A DNA stretch of 64,000 nt, from contig CABTZK010000006.1 of assembly GCA_902489275.1 (NCBI GenBank), positions 25,709 to 89,708 on the forward strand. Direction: 5' to 3'. Position 1 is the first letter of the stretch, and each line of letters opens with the position of its first letter. The position numbers and the translations under genes were made by a program. Below the pieces are notes generated by a model. That model made no database searches and was not told the origin of the DNA. It was given only the letters and a program-made list of their open reading frames with translations. Origin of the DNA: an uncultured Porphyromonadaceae bacterium. Lineage in GTDB: Bacteria; Bacteroidota; Bacteroidia; Bacteroidales; Muribaculaceae. Shown here piece after piece: positions 63,890 through 64,000 of this stretch.

Positions 63890-63963
63890 CGGGGTGTAGC
63901 GCAGTTGGTTAGCGCGCCACGTTCGGGACGTGGAGGTCGGAAGTTCGAATCCTCTCACCCCGA
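63890..63963 (+). tRNA. tRNA-Pro (anticodon CGG)
   Basis: The acceptor stem CGGGGTG/CACCCCG, D-arm with GTTGGTTA, anticodon stem CCACG/CGTGG around loop TTCGGGA (anticodon CGG), and T-arm with TTCGAAT give a complete 74-base cloverleaf. The CCA end is not encoded. Confidence 0.92.
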
Positions 63964-63974
63964 CTATGAAAAGC

Positions 63975-64000
63975 GGTCCCTTAGCTCAGTTGGTTAGAGC
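63975..64000 (+). tRNA. tRNA, 3' truncated by window edge, identity not readable
   Basis: GGTCCCT acceptor strand, TA, and a D-arm GCTC-AGTTGGTTA-GAGC are visible 11 bases after tRNA-Pro. The anticodon is beyond the window, so the amino acid cannot be assigned. Confidence 0.85.

Noticed and set aside
1..64000. CRISPR arrays, rRNA genes and complete prophage or transposon
   Set aside because: No regularly spaced repeats, no rRNA sequence and no integrase or phage structural genes were seen; the only mobile-element trace is the IS982-like fragment.

Overview
The window is a continuous stretch of a Bacteroidales chromosome. Three things support this: Bacteroidetes promoters (TTTG, about 20 bases, then TAnnTTTG) in front of many genes, outer-membrane and type IX secretion (T9SS) cargo proteins, and few Shine-Dalgarno sequences. 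The base composition is GC-rich, and the gene set (DUF4271-hemD, a bacterial GH3 protein, NfeD/SPFH, LtaS-like sulfatase) would fit a Muribaculaceae- or Prevotellaceae-like gut organism. The genus cannot be fixed from sequence alone.

Layout. 0-14 kb: the end of etfA; two secreted Fn3/adhesin-type T9SS cargo proteins flanking aroK and sharing a near-duplicate promoter; a LOG-family gene; DUF4271-hemD; and a leucine-rich-repeat T9SS cargo protein. 14-21 kb: an rRNA methyltransferase, purD, a membrane protein coupled to pdxB, and a coiled-coil protein. 21-24.7 kb: an AT-rich, decayed accessory patch. It holds an intact DUF262/DUF1524 (GmrSD-like) gene, a truncated AlbA_2/Schlafen partner, an IS982-type transposase remnant and the tail of a broken T9SS cargo gene. 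24.8-39 kb: a histidine kinase, an IGHMBP2-type helicase, polA, an MsbA-type ABC exporter, zinc-ribbon and tail-anchored proteins, rdgB and leuS. 39-64 kb: polyprenyl synthetase, rnhB, a glycosyltransferase and epimerase pair, two outer-membrane beta-barrel proteins, purN, an NfeD/SPFH operon, a BASS transporter, dnaX, a HAD phosphatase, ybeY-mnmG-apt-uvrC, GH3, an LtaS-like enzyme, tRNA-Pro and the start of a second tRNA.

The most important reading concerns replication. The AT-rich 597-bp gap at 38960-39556 lies between divergent genes, carries a cluster of DnaA-box-like sites, and sits where the + strand changes from C-rich to G-rich in hand-counted lines. About 18 kb away, between mnmG and apt, there is a perfect 16-bp parS site. 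Together they suggest that the window spans the replication origin. This is an inference: dnaA and parAB are not in the window.

The best candidates for new biology are the DUF262-AlbA_2 gene pair with its IS-derived chimeric ORF, the twin promoter of the two T9SS cargo genes, a possible small RNA downstream of polA, and several genes whose promoter -7 box almost touches the start codon (predicted leaderless mRNAs).
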